From contig NZ_JAFBIL020000001.1 of assembly GCF_016809835.1 (NCBI RefSeq), positions 124,001 to 188,000 of the forward strand: 64,000 nt of DNA. The letters run 5' to 3'. A program made the position numbers and the translations under genes. This DNA is from Massilia soli. GTDB taxonomy: Bacteria > Pseudomonadota > Gammaproteobacteria > Burkholderiales > Burkholderiaceae_D. The first letter of the stretch is position 1. Every line of letters starts with the position of its first letter. The notes beneath the pieces were generated by a model. It saw nothing but the letters and a program-made list of their open reading frames with translations, was not told the DNA's origin and made no database searches. Below are positions 50,378 to 59,283 of the stretch, piece by piece.

Positions 50378-51574
50378 TTAAACCCGTTCGATGATACCTG
50401 CCGCGCCCATGCCGGCGCCGACGCACATCGTCACCATGCCGTACTTCAGGTTGTTGCGGCGCAGTGCGTGTACGACGGTCGCGGCGCGGATCGCACCGGT
50501 TGCGCCCAGCGGATGGCCCAGCGCAATCGCGCCGCCCATCGGGTTGACCTTCGACGTATCCAGGCCCAGGTCGCGGATCACCGCCAGCGCCTGCGCTGCG
50601 AACGCTTCGTTCAGCTCGATCCAGTCCAGCTGGTCTTGGGTGATGCCGGCGTTGGCCAGCGCCGCGGGAATCGCGAACTTCGGGCCGATGCCCATGATTT
50701 CAGGCGGCACGCCGCGCACCGCGAACGACGAGAACTTCGCCAGCGGGGTCAGGTTGTGCTCGCGCAGGATCCTCTCGCTGACGACGATCAGCGCACCGGC
50801 GCCGTCCGACATCTGCGACGAGGTCGCGGCGGTCACCGTACCCTTGGCCGCGAACACCGGCTTCAGCTTGCCCATCGATTCCATGCTGGCGTCCGAACGC
50901 GGACCTTCGTCCAGGTCGACGGTGCGCTTGCCGATCCTGATCTCGCCGCTGGACAGGTCCGGCGTGCGGGTGATGATCTCCACCGGGGTGATCTCGTCCT
51001 TGAAATGGCCAGCCTGCTGCGCGGCGATGGCGCGGCGGTGCGATTCCAGGCCGAATGCGTCCTGGTCTTCGCGCGACACTTTCCACTGCTGCGCCACTTT
51101 TTCAGCGGTCAGGCCCATGCCGTACGCGAGGCCGACGTTTTCGTCCTTGAAGGTCTCCATGTTGATCGACGGGTGGTGGCCCATCATCGGCACCATCGAC
51201 ATCGATTCGACGCCGCCGGCGATCATCACCTCGGCTTCGCCAGTACGGATGCTGTTCGCCGCCATCGCCAGCGCGGTGATGCCCGATGCGCAGTAGCGGT
51301 TGACGGTGACGCCGCCCACGGTGTTCGGCAGGCCTGCCAGGATGACCGCGTTACGCGCCACGTTGAAGCCCTGCTCCGCTTCCGGGAACGAGCAGCCGAT
51401 GATCGCGTCGACGATCAAGGCCGGGTCGAGGTTCGGTACGGCCGCCATCGCGCCGCGGATCGCGTGCACCAGCAGGTCGTCCGGGCGGGTCTTGTTGAAC
51501 ATGCCGCGCGGCGCCTTGCCAATCGGGGTACGGGTCGCGGCGACAATGTATGCGTCTTGAAGTTGTTTGCTCAT
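50378..51574 (-). CDS. Acetyl-CoA C-acyltransferase (FadA-type thiolase)
   Basis: A 398-residue thiolase of the fatty-acid oxidation type. Nucleophile C95 is in VNRYCASGITA, with HPLGATGAIRA and the second active Cys in MVTMCVGAGMGAA. It cleaves 3-ketoacyl-CoA with CoA to give acetyl-CoA and a shortened acyl-CoA. It starts 28 bases after the stop of the FadN-type dehydrogenase gene, consistent with an operon; AAGGACG precedes the ATG. A strong terminator follows. Confidence 0.93.
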   Translation of the reverse strand: MSKQLQDAYIVAATRTPIGKAPRGMFNKTRPDDLLVHAIRGAMAAVPNLDPALIVDAIIGCSFPEAEQGFNVARNAVILAGLPNTVGGVTVNRYCASGITALAMAANSIRTGEAEVMIAGGVESMSMVPMMGHHPSINMETFKDENVGLAYGMGLTAEKVAQQWKVSREDQDAFGLESHRRAIAAQQAGHFKDEITPVEIITRTPDLSSGEIRIGKRTVDLDEGPRSDASMESMGKLKPVFAAKGTVTAATSSQMSDGAGALIVVSERILREHNLTPLAKFSSFAVRGVPPEIMGIGPKFAIPAALANAGITQDQLDWIELNEAFAAQALAVIRDLGLDTSKVNPMGGAIALGHPLGATGAIRAATVVHALRRNNLKYGMVTMCVGAGMGAAGIIERV

Positions 51575-51602
51575 GATTTTCGTCCTTAGTATTCTGCGGC
51601 GA

Positions 51603-54005
51603 TCAGTTGCGGACCGGTTTGCCAGTCTGAAGCATGCCCATAATCCGTTCCTGCGATTTCGGGTTGTTCAGCAGTTCAAGGAATGCCTTGCGCTCCATGT
51701 CGAGCAGCCACTGCTCGCTGACCATGCTGCCCTGGTCGATGTCGCCGCCGCTGACGATTTCGGCGATCATGTCGGCCAGCTTGAAGTCGTGCGCCGAGAT
51801 GAAGCCGCCGTCGCGCATGTTCACCAGCTGGCCGCGGATCGTCGCCCAGCCGTAGCGGCCGGTGACCGGCACCATGCGCTGGATCGGCGCGCGGTAGCCT
51901 GCCTCGAACATCGAGCGCGCGGTGACCTTCGCCACGTGAAGCAGTTCGTACGGGTTGAAGACGATGATGTCGTCGTCCTTCAGGTAGCCCATCGCTTTGG
52001 CTTCCAGCGCCGACTTCGACACATTGGCCATCGCCGCGTTGGTGAAGCTGTTCTTCAGGAATTGCAGGATGTCGTTGCCCTTGGCATCACGCGCTGCGCG
52101 CACTGCCGCTTCTTTCAGGCCGCCGCCGGCAGGAATCAGGCCGACGCCCACTTCCACCAGGCCGATGTACGATTCGATCGACGCCACGCGCTTGGACGCA
52201 TGCAGCATCATTTCGCAGCCGCCGCCCAGCGCCAGGCCAGCTACCGCCGCCACCACAGGGACGTTCGAGTACTTCAGCTTCATGAAGGCGTTCTGCAGTT
52301 CGGCCACGATCGGGTCGAGTGCTTTTGCGCCGCCTTGCATGAACAGCGGGAGCGATTCCTGCAGGTCGGCGCCTGCCGAGAATGCGCCGCCGTCGGCTGC
52401 ATCGGTGTTCCAGATGACCAGGCCCTTGTAGCCTTTTTCAGCTTCTTCCAGGCCGCGCTGCAGGCCCTTGATGACGCCGCCGCCGATGACGTGCATCTTG
52501 GTCTTGAGCGACAGGACCAGCACTTCGTCGCCCGAGTGCCACAGGCGCACGGATTCGTCTTCGAACACGGTGGTGCCCGCGGTCTTGGCATCAAGACCGC
52601 CGGTGCCGACCACTGGTGCGCGGAATTCCTGGCGCTTGTAGACGTCCAGCGTCGAACGCGGCACGTAACTGTTCGATTTGGCCGAGTACGAGCCTTCAGC
52701 GGTGTGTACGCCCTTCTCGGCTACCTGGCCTTCGAACACCCATGCTGGCAGCGGTGCGTTGGTCAGCGCCTTGCCTTCTTCGATGTCCTGCTTGACCCAC
52801 TCAGCGATCTGGGTCCAGCCTGCGGCCTGCCACGTTTCGAACGGGCCGACGCTCCAGCCGAAGCCCCAGCGCATCGCGAAGTCGATGTCGCGCGCGTTGT
52901 CGGCGATGGTGTCGAGGTGGTAAGCAATGTAGTGGAAAGCGTCGCGGAAGATCGCCCACAGGAACTGGCCTTGCGGGTTGGTCGATTCGCGCAGCGCCTT
53001 GAACTTCTTGACCGGGTCTTTCTCTTTCAGGATGCGGGCGATGATGTCCGCTGCCTTGCCGCCGCCGGCGACGTATTCGCCGGTAGCGAAGTCGAGGCGC
53101 TGGATGTCCTTGCCGACCTTCTTGTAGAACCCTGCTCCGGTCTTCTGGCCCAGCGCGCCCTTTTCGACCAGCTTGGCCAGTACGTCAGGGGTTTTGTACA
53201 GCGCGAAGAACGGGTCGTCGGCCAGGTTGTCCTGCATCGTCTTGATCACATGGCCCATCGTGTCCAGGCCGACCACGTCCGCGGTGCGGAAGGTGCCGGA
53301 CTTGGCGCGGCCAAGCTTGGCGCCGGTCAGGTCGTCGACCACGTCCACCGACAGGCCGAACTTCTCGGCTTCGTGGATGGTGGCCAGCATGCCGAAGATG
53401 CCGACACGGTTGGCGATGAAGTTCGGCGTGTCCTTGGCGCGCACGACGCCCTTGCCGAGCACCGACGTCAGGAAGGTCTCGAGCTGGTCGAGGATTTCAG
53501 GACGGGTCGCTTCGGTCGGGATCAGTTCAACCAGGTGCATGTAGCGCGGCGGGTTGAAGAAGTGAACGCCGCAGAAGCGTTCCTTCAGGCCGGCGTCGAA
53601 GCCTTCGGCCAGCTTGTTGATCGACAGGCCAGAAGTGTTCGACGCGAAGATCGCGTTGGCGCCGATGTGCGGAGCGACCTTCTTGTACAGGTCGTGCTTC
53701 CAGTCCATGCGCTCGGCGATCGCTTCGATGATCAGGTCGCAGTCGGCCAGCTGGTCGAGATTGTCTTCGTAGTTGGCGACCTGGATCAGCGCTGCGTCTT
53801 CCTTGTCGCCGAACGGCGCCGGCGACAGCTTCTTCAGGTTCTCGATCGCGCGCAGCACGATGCCGTTCTTCGGGGTGCCTTCCTTGCCTGGCAGGTCGAA
53901 CAGGACGACCGGTACTTTCGCATTCACGCAGTGGGCGGCGATCTGCGCACCCATCACGCCGGCGCCAAGCACGGCTACTTTTTTAACGGTGAAATTAGTC
54001 ATCAT
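51603..54005 (-). CDS. FadN-type 3-hydroxyacyl-CoA dehydrogenase/enoyl-CoA hydratase
   Basis: An 800-residue bifunctional beta-oxidation enzyme. The N-terminal half is the NAD-dependent 3-hydroxyacyl-CoA dehydrogenase (KVAVLGAGVMGAQIAAHCVN, FASNTSGLSINKLAEG, FCGVHFFNPPRYMHLVELIP); the C-terminal half from about residue 480 is a crotonase domain (IKGLQRGLEEAEKGYKGLV, AAVAGLALGGGCEMML, EVGVGLIPAGGG). This dehydrogenase-first order is that of Bacillus FadN and of the common betaproteobacterial enzyme, the reverse of E. coli FadB. Two adjacent ATG codons start the frame. It lies between the acyl-CoA dehydrogenase and thiolase genes. Confidence 0.92.
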   Translation of the reverse strand: MMTNFTVKKVAVLGAGVMGAQIAAHCVNAKVPVVLFDLPGKEGTPKNGIVLRAIENLKKLSPAPFGDKEDAALIQVANYEDNLDQLADCDLIIEAIAERMDWKHDLYKKVAPHIGANAIFASNTSGLSINKLAEGFDAGLKERFCGVHFFNPPRYMHLVELIPTEATRPEILDQLETFLTSVLGKGVVRAKDTPNFIANRVGIFGMLATIHEAEKFGLSVDVVDDLTGAKLGRAKSGTFRTADVVGLDTMGHVIKTMQDNLADDPFFALYKTPDVLAKLVEKGALGQKTGAGFYKKVGKDIQRLDFATGEYVAGGGKAADIIARILKEKDPVKKFKALRESTNPQGQFLWAIFRDAFHYIAYHLDTIADNARDIDFAMRWGFGWSVGPFETWQAAGWTQIAEWVKQDIEEGKALTNAPLPAWVFEGQVAEKGVHTAEGSYSAKSNSYVPRSTLDVYKRQEFRAPVVGTGGLDAKTAGTTVFEDESVRLWHSGDEVLVLSLKTKMHVIGGGVIKGLQRGLEEAEKGYKGLVIWNTDAADGGAFSAGADLQESLPLFMQGGAKALDPIVAELQNAFMKLKYSNVPVVAAVAGLALGGGCEMMLHASKRVASIESYIGLVEVGVGLIPAGGGLKEAAVRAARDAKGNDILQFLKNSFTNAAMANVSKSALEAKAMGYLKDDDIIVFNPYELLHVAKVTARSMFEAGYRAPIQRMVPVTGRYGWATIRGQLVNMRDGGFISAHDFKLADMIAEIVSGGDIDQGSMVSEQWLLDMERKAFLELLNNPKSQERIMGMLQTGKPVRN

Positions 54006-54021
54006 ATATTCCTAAGTGGAG

Positions 54022-54104
54022 CCGTCGTTCCCGCGAAAGCGGGAACCCATGCGTCGCGTGATGATCAGGCTCAGTATAGGTTCCCGCGTGCGCGGGAACG
54101 ACGG
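54022..54104. repeat. REP/REPIN-like paired palindromic element
   Basis: Left arm CCGTCGTTCCCGCGAAAGCG then GGAACCC and inverted right arm GGTTCCCGCGTGCGCGGGAA then CGACGG, with about 30 bases between. Length 83 bp, nearly the same as the copy at 50227. It lies between the acyl-CoA dehydrogenase and FadN-type genes, so it would be inside a polycistronic message. Confidence 0.72.
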
Positions 54105-54129
54105 TATCTTCGTTTCGAGCGTGCGGGTG

Positions 54130-55920
54130 TTAGAACAAGTCTGCGTCGAGAGCCATCAGGTTCGCCGAGCCGGAACGCGCCTGGCGGATCAGCATCGCGG
54201 TTTCCGGATACAGGCGCGCGAAGTAGAAGCGCGTGGTCGCCAGCTTGGCTTTGTAGAAGTTATCGCCCGAATCTTCCTTGGCCAGCGCGATCTTCGCCAT
54301 CTGCGCGAAGAAGTAGCTGTACACCAGGTGGCCGACGACGCGCAGGTAAGGAACCGCTGCCGCGCCGACTTCGTCCGGATTCTGGAACGCCTTCATGCCG
54401 ATTTCCATGGTCAGCTTGGTGACCTTGTCGCCCAGGTCGCCCAGCGGGGTGATGAACTCGGACAGTGCTTCGTCGGTGCCGTTCTCTTCGACGAAAGCCT
54501 TGATCTTCTCGCCGAACTTGCGCAGCTTGGCGCCGTTGTCCATCAGGATCTTGCGGCCCAGCAGGTCGAGCGACTGGATCGTGTTGGTGCCTTCGTAGAT
54601 CATGTTGATGCGCGCGTCGCGCACGTACTGCTCCATGCCCCACTCGGCGATGTAGCCGTGGCCGCCGTACACCTGCATCGCTTCCGAGGTAGCGATCCAT
54701 GCGTTGTCGGTGATGAAGGCCTTGATCACAGGGGTCAGCAGCGCGACTTCGTCGGCGGCTTCCTTGCGTACTTCTTCGTCGGGGTGGTTCAGTTCGCGGT
54801 CGATCTGCAGCGCCACGTACGACGAGAATGCGCGCGCGCCTTCCGCGTAGGCCTTCGCGGTCAGCAGCATGCGGCGTACGTCCGGGTGAACGATGATCGG
54901 GTCGGCTGCCTTCTCTGGCGCTTTCGGGCCCGACAGGCTGCGCATCTGCAGGCGGTCCTTGGCGTACACCAGCGCGTTCTGGTACGCGACTTCGGTCAGG
55001 CCCAGCGACTGCATGCCGACGCCCAGGCGCGCTGCGTTCATGAAGACGAACATCGCGTTCAGGCCCTTGTTCGGCTGGCCGATGATCCAGCCCTTGGCGC
55101 CGTCCAGGTTCATCTGGCAGGTCGAGTTACCATGGATGCCCATCTTCTCTTCGATCGCGCCGCAGGCGATCGGGTTGCGCTCGCCGACGCTGCCGTCCGC
55201 GTTCGGCAGGAACTTCGGTACCAGGAACAGCGAAATGCCTTTCGATCCTTCCGGCGCGTCCGGCACGCGTGCCAGCACCAGGTGAATGATGTTTTCGGCC
55301 ATATCGTGTTCGCCGGCCGAGATGAAGATCTTCGAGCCGGTGATGTCCCACGAGCCGTCATCGTTCGGGATCGCCTTGGTGCGCAGCATGCCGAGGTCGG
55401 TGCCGCAGTGCGCTTCGGTCAGGCACATGGTGCCGGTCCACTCGCCCGAAACCAGCTTTGGCAGATAGTTCTTCTTCTGTTCGTCGGTGCCGTGCTCCAG
55501 CAGGCACTCGTAGGCGCCGTGCGACAGGCCCGGGTACATCGACCATGCCTGGTTGGACGAGTTGAGCATCTCGTAGAACGAGTTGTTCAACACGATAGGC
55601 AGGCCCTGGCCGCCGTATTCAGGGTCGCACGCCAGCGCGGCCCAGCCGCCTTCGACGTACTGCTTGTACGCTTCCTTGAAGCCCTTTGGCGTGGTGACGC
55701 TCTTGGTGGCGTTATCGAAGTGGCAGCCTTCGCGGTCGCCCGAATGGTTCAGCGGGAACAGCACGTCCTGCGTGAACTTGGCGCCTTCTTCCAGCACCTG
55801 GTTGATGATGTCGGCGTCGACATCTTCGAACTTCGGCATTTGCTTCAACTCGTCGGAGACGTTGAGGAACTCGTGCAGCAAGAACTGCATATCCCGAATT
55901 GGCGCGACGTACTGACCCAT
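54130..55920 (-). CDS. Acyl-CoA dehydrogenase
   Basis: A 596-residue flavoprotein of the long acyl-CoA dehydrogenase class (FadE2/DUF1974-free, with the C-terminal extension typical of about 600-residue members). Segments include MYPGLSHGAYECLLEHG, GTMCLTEAHCGTDLGMLRTKA, WDITGSKIFISAGEHDMAEN, and the C-terminal IATSEAMQVYGGHGYIAEWGMEQYVRD followed by IYEGTNTIQSLDLLGRKIL, where the Glu of YEGT is the catalytic base position. It introduces the 2,3-double bond in acyl-CoA. GGAG precedes the ATG at 55920. It is the first enzyme gene after the TetR regulator. Confidence 0.92.
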   Translation of the reverse strand: MGQYVAPIRDMQFLLHEFLNVSDELKQMPKFEDVDADIINQVLEEGAKFTQDVLFPLNHSGDREGCHFDNATKSVTTPKGFKEAYKQYVEGGWAALACDPEYGGQGLPIVLNNSFYEMLNSSNQAWSMYPGLSHGAYECLLEHGTDEQKKNYLPKLVSGEWTGTMCLTEAHCGTDLGMLRTKAIPNDDGSWDITGSKIFISAGEHDMAENIIHLVLARVPDAPEGSKGISLFLVPKFLPNADGSVGERNPIACGAIEEKMGIHGNSTCQMNLDGAKGWIIGQPNKGLNAMFVFMNAARLGVGMQSLGLTEVAYQNALVYAKDRLQMRSLSGPKAPEKAADPIIVHPDVRRMLLTAKAYAEGARAFSSYVALQIDRELNHPDEEVRKEAADEVALLTPVIKAFITDNAWIATSEAMQVYGGHGYIAEWGMEQYVRDARINMIYEGTNTIQSLDLLGRKILMDNGAKLRKFGEKIKAFVEENGTDEALSEFITPLGDLGDKVTKLTMEIGMKAFQNPDEVGAAAVPYLRVVGHLVYSYFFAQMAKIALAKEDSGDNFYKAKLATTRFYFARLYPETAMLIRQARSGSANLMALDADLF

Positions 55921-55973
55921 GGTTTTCTCCTGACGAACAATGATTGAATGACTGAGCGAGCGAACTGCTGCGC

Positions 55974-56573
55974 TTAAGGTTTTTGCGGATTCTGGTAATT
56001 CTGGATCAGGCGCTCGAAGCCCGCGCGAGCGCGGTCGACGCTGCCCGGCATGCGCAAGAAGCGCGCATCGTGATGCAGGGCCAGGATCAGGCCGTACATC
56101 TCGTAGACCAGCTGCTGCGCGTCGGTGCCGGCTTTCAGGTCGCCCACTTCGATGCACTGCTCGACGCAGCGCAGCAGCGCTCCCTGCCAGGCACGCACCA
56201 TCGCAACGAGTTCCTCGCGGATCGGGCCCGGACGGTCGTCATACTCGACGGCGCCGCTGATGTAGATGCAGCCGGAGGCGATTTCAACACTGACGCGCTT
56301 GATCCAGCGCGTGTACATCGCCTTCAGGCGGGTAATGCCACGCGCTTCCTGCAGCGCAGGGTAGAAGACCTCCTGCTCGAAGCGGTGGTGGTACAGCTTT
56401 AATACTTCAAGCTGCAAGTCCTCGCGCGAACCGAAGTGCGCGAACACGCCGGACTTGCTCATGTTCATCTTGTCGGCGAGCAAGCCAATGGTCATGCCCT
56501 CGAGGCCATCGCGGCTGGCGAGGTCGAGCGCGACGTCAAGGATGGCGGCCCTGGTAAGTTCGCCCTTGCGCAT
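55974..56573 (-). CDS. TetR-family regulator of the fatty-acid oxidation cluster
   Basis: A 199-residue repressor. The N-terminal helix-turn-helix reads TRAAILDVALDLASRDGLEG, MTIGLLADKMNMSKSGVFAHFGSREDL; the C-terminal ligand domain is helical with YHHRFEQEVFYPAL and CIYISGAVEYDDRPGP. It is transcribed in the same direction as, and 53 bases before, the acyl-CoA dehydrogenase gene. The likely inducer is an acyl-CoA or fatty acid, by analogy with PsrA/FadR-type TetR proteins in this position. This is inference from context. Confidence 0.87.
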   Translation of the reverse strand: MRKGELTRAAILDVALDLASRDGLEGMTIGLLADKMNMSKSGVFAHFGSREDLQLEVLKLYHHRFEQEVFYPALQEARGITRLKAMYTRWIKRVSVEIASGCIYISGAVEYDDRPGPIREELVAMVRAWQGALLRCVEQCIEVGDLKAGTDAQQLVYEMYGLILALHHDARFLRMPGSVDRARAGFERLIQNYQNPQKP

Positions 56574-56624
56574 GAATTTGACTGAAGTATTAATAGCTTG
56601 ACCTATCAGAGGATTAAAAAATCC

Positions 56625-56636
56625 GAACGCTCGTAC
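56625..56636. promoter_or_regulatory. Possible TetR operator
   Basis: GAACGCTCGTAC is an imperfect palindrome (consensus G-N-ACG-NN-CGT-N-C), 52 bases upstream of the TetR start in an AT-rich gap. The form ACG-NN-CGT is common for TetR-family sites of fatty-acid genes. A second copy was not found in the cluster, which weakens the call. Confidence 0.35.
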
Positions 56637-56747
56637 TATTATCCACTAGAAGTGAAATGTCAAACACGAACTTTAGAGTGCAGGTTCTATTGGCGCCGTG
56701 CACGGAGACGGGCAACGCCCGCATCTGCGTGGTCGGCCACGAACGTT

Positions 56748-57122
56748 TTACTCTCCCGCCCTCCCCAACTGCCTGCGGTCCCGCTTGGTCGGCCGCCCCT
56801 TGATGGTACTTGCCGGCTCAGGGAACAAGCGGCGCGCCTGCGAATCGTTCTCGCGCTTGACGATGCTTGCCTCGGTCTCCTCGTACAAGGCGCGCGCCAC
56901 CGGCGCGGCGCCGCGTTTGTCCGAAATCCCCAGCACCACCACTTCCCAGGCATCCGAGCCATTGTCGATGGCAAGCAAGTCGCCCAGCTTGACCGCGCGC
57001 GCCGGCTTGATGCGGTCGCCGTCGAGCTTCACCCGGCCGGTGTCCACCGCGTCCGTCGCCAGCGAGCGCGTTTTGAAGAAGCGCGCCGCCCACAGCCATT
57101 TGTCGATTCGTACGTTATCCAT
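56748..57122 (-). CDS. hslR: S4-domain RNA-binding heat shock protein Hsp15
   Basis: A 124-residue protein. The S4 domain covers residues 3-60 (VRIDKWLWAARFFKTRSLATDAVDTGRVKLDG, shown by its R-x-D-K-W-L-W-A-A-R-F-x-K-T-R-S signature), followed by KPARAVKLGDLLAI and a basic tail with GRPTKRDRRQL. Hsp15 binds free 50S subunits carrying nascent chains and helps rescue stalled ribosomes. Length and sequence are typical. It follows the clsB stop by six bases on the same strand. Confidence 0.92.
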   Translation of the reverse strand: MDNVRIDKWLWAARFFKTRSLATDAVDTGRVKLDGDRIKPARAVKLGDLLAIDNGSDAWEVVVLGISDKRGAAPVARALYEETEASIVKRENDSQARRLFPEPASTIKGRPTKRDRRQLGRAGE

Positions 57123-57128
57123 GTGTCG

Positions 57129-58289
57129 TCAAGCGTAACCGATTGCGAAGATCCGCATCGTCAATTTATAGAAAAGATAGGCCACGCCGTATCCGGTCCG
57201 CTTGACCCAGCTTTCGTTGGCGAAGGCTTCGCGGCAGACCGGCACGCCGTCCTTCATGCCGCGCTCGATATGGGCGCGCATGCTGGTGGCAAAGTCCACG
57301 TCGCGCACCACGATGTTCGCTTCCTGGTTCAGGAACAGCGACAGGCCATCGCAGTTGCTCGATCCGACCGTCGACCAGTCGTCATCGATCACTGCGACCT
57401 TGGCGTGCAGCTGCGTCTTGCGGTACTCGATCACCTGGACGCCGCTGGCCAGCAGCTTCGGGTAAAACGAGCGCGCCACCATGTCCTGCAGCCAGATCTC
57501 GCCCACGCCGATCAACAGCTTGACCTCGACCCCGCGCTGGGCCGCCACCGCGAGCGCCTTGCGGAACTTGTGGCCCGGCGCAAAGTAGGGATTGGCGAGC
57601 AGGATGCTGGTCTTGGCACGGCCAATTGCCTGCAGGTAGGAACGCTGGATCGTGTGGCGGTTTCGCAGGTTGTCGCGCACCACAAAAGCTGCCTGCATCG
57701 GCTTGCCGTCATCCTGCGGCAACGCCCTGCGCATCTCGCGAAACAGGCCGATGCGCCGGATCAGGCCGAGGTGCCCCACCCTCGCCCACTGCACCTGCAT
57801 CTCGAAATGAATCGCCTCGACCAGCGGGCCGCGCACCGCCGCCGCAAAGTCCCAGCGCGGCGCGGGCAGGCGGGTGTCGGGGTCGTAGTCGCAGTACCAG
57901 TCGTCGTTGACGTTGATGCCGCCCACAAAGGCGACGGCGCGGTCGATCACGGCGATCTTGCGGTGGGTACGGGTAACGCCGCGCTTGAACCACGGATTGA
58001 ACACGCGGTAGCGCACGCCCGCTTCGGCGAACGCCAGCCCAAGGCGGCTGCAGCCGCGGTGTCCGGTGCCCCACCAGTCGGCCACCACGCGCACCTTGAC
58101 GCCGCGCTGCGCGGCCCGGATCAGGGCGTCGCGCACGGCGTTGCCGGAGTCGTCGCAGGCCCAGATGTAGGTCTCGAAATAGATGTCCTGCTCGGCTGAA
58201 TCGATTGCCGACAGCAAGGCGGGGAACAGCGCTTGTCCGCTTTCCAGCAGTTCAATATTGTTATGGGAGACGAATTGTATCTGGCGCAT
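57129..58289 (-). CDS. clsB: Cardiolipin synthase, ClsB-type phospholipase D family
   Basis: A 386-residue protein with two phospholipase D HKD motifs: THRKIAVID with H109/K111/D116 and LHAKVAVID with H295/K297/D302, the latter followed by GSSNCD. The N-terminal hydrophobic region of ClsA-type enzymes is absent, and a hydrophobic segment (YGVAYLFYKLTMRIFAI) closes the protein. ClsB makes cardiolipin from phosphatidylglycerol, or phosphatidylglycerol from phosphatidylethanolamine and glycerol. It follows the endonuclease/exonuclease/phosphatase gene by 19 bases; these two genes are often neighbours (ybhP-clsB). Confidence 0.9.
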   Translation of the reverse strand: MRQIQFVSHNNIELLESGQALFPALLSAIDSAEQDIYFETYIWACDDSGNAVRDALIRAAQRGVKVRVVADWWGTGHRGCSRLGLAFAEAGVRYRVFNPWFKRGVTRTHRKIAVIDRAVAFVGGINVNDDWYCDYDPDTRLPAPRWDFAAAVRGPLVEAIHFEMQVQWARVGHLGLIRRIGLFREMRRALPQDDGKPMQAAFVVRDNLRNRHTIQRSYLQAIGRAKTSILLANPYFAPGHKFRKALAVAAQRGVEVKLLIGVGEIWLQDMVARSFYPKLLASGVQVIEYRKTQLHAKVAVIDDDWSTVGSSNCDGLSLFLNQEANIVVRDVDFATSMRAHIERGMKDGVPVCREAFANESWVKRTGYGVAYLFYKLTMRIFAIGYA

Positions 58290-58308
58290 GTTCAGTCGTA
58301 GTGCAGGA

Positions 58309-59130
58309 TCAGGACAGCTTCAGTTCCGCCACGATGGGTGCGTGGTCCGACAGCTTTGCCCATAAGGGACCATGCAGCACCAGCGCCGAGTCCACCTTGA
58401 AGCCGCGCACATAAATGCGATCCAGCCGGAACCAGGGCAATGCGGCAGGGAAAGTGCGCGCCGGCGTGATGGCAGGCACGCTGCGCGAGAAGCTGTTGAC
58501 CAGCGCACGGATCTTGGAATGCGACTTGGTGCCGGCCAGCTCGTCGAACACTTCGGCCACGCCCAGTTCCTTGCGCAGGCGGTCGCTGAGGGTATTGCGC
58601 CAGTCGTTGAAGTCGCCGGCGATGATGACCGGCTCGCCGTTCGGCGCCGAGTCGTTCACCGCGTCGATCAGTGCCTGGGTCTGGCGCCCGCGTCCCGACT
58701 CGAACAGGCCGAGGTGGACCACATAGCAGTGCACCGGGCCCTTGTCGGTCTTGAGCACGCAGTGAAGGATGCCGCGCTGCTCGTAAGAATGGTCGGAAAC
58801 ATCGTGGTTGCGCGAATTTTCGATTTCAAACGCACTGAGCAGTGCGTTGCCGTGGTGGCCGTGGTCGTAGACCGCGTTCATCCCGTAGGCGCAATGATGA
58901 GAATCCCCCGCAAAGAATTCATGCTGGGCGCGTGCAGGCCAGTTCCGGTGGCCGCGGCTTTCCTCGCCGTAGCGCGCGGTCAGGCGGTCATGCCGCCCTT
59001 GCACCTCTTGCAGGAAGACGACATCCGCGTCGAACTGGGAAATGGCTTTCTTCAGCGCGTGAACGCGGGGCTGGGTCCGGATGGAGGACACGCCTTTGTG
59101 GATGTTGTAAGTTGCTACACGGATTTTCAT
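58309..59130 (-). CDS. Endonuclease/exonuclease/phosphatase family protein (YbhP-like)
   Basis: A 273-residue protein with the DNase I-like motifs in order: ATYNIHKGVSSIRT, VVFLQEVQG (metal Glu), VVHLGLFESGR, IIAGDFNDWRN and the closing WAKLSDHAPIVAEL. No signal peptide. In E. coli YbhP is encoded next to clsB, and the same linkage is kept here, suggesting a lipid-related phosphodiester substrate, though this is unproved. The ATG at 59130 follows a weak ribosome site. Confidence 0.87.
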   Translation of the reverse strand: MKIRVATYNIHKGVSSIRTQPRVHALKKAISQFDADVVFLQEVQGRHDRLTARYGEESRGHRNWPARAQHEFFAGDSHHCAYGMNAVYDHGHHGNALLSAFEIENSRNHDVSDHSYEQRGILHCVLKTDKGPVHCYVVHLGLFESGRGRQTQALIDAVNDSAPNGEPVIIAGDFNDWRNTLSDRLRKELGVAEVFDELAGTKSHSKIRALVNSFSRSVPAITPARTFPAALPWFRLDRIYVRGFKVDSALVLHGPLWAKLSDHAPIVAELKLS

Positions 59131-59283
59131 GGGAACATTCTAACCCCATCAGTCCGTGTTTTTCAGAAGTAACTCTATCGTGCGCAGGATGAATGTTTGG
59201 CTTGCGTCCAAGTGCGTGATCGCCGCGCTGATCCGCCCGAAGCTCGACCCCAACCGGGCACCGAATGACGCCGCGACGATCAG

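Noticed and set aside
51567-54422. A 951-residue open frame on the plus strand opposite the FadN-type and acyl-CoA dehydrogenase genes
   Set aside because: It is antisense to well-conserved enzymes, has His/Gln/Arg-rich composition typical of reverse frames in GC-rich DNA, and shows no domain.
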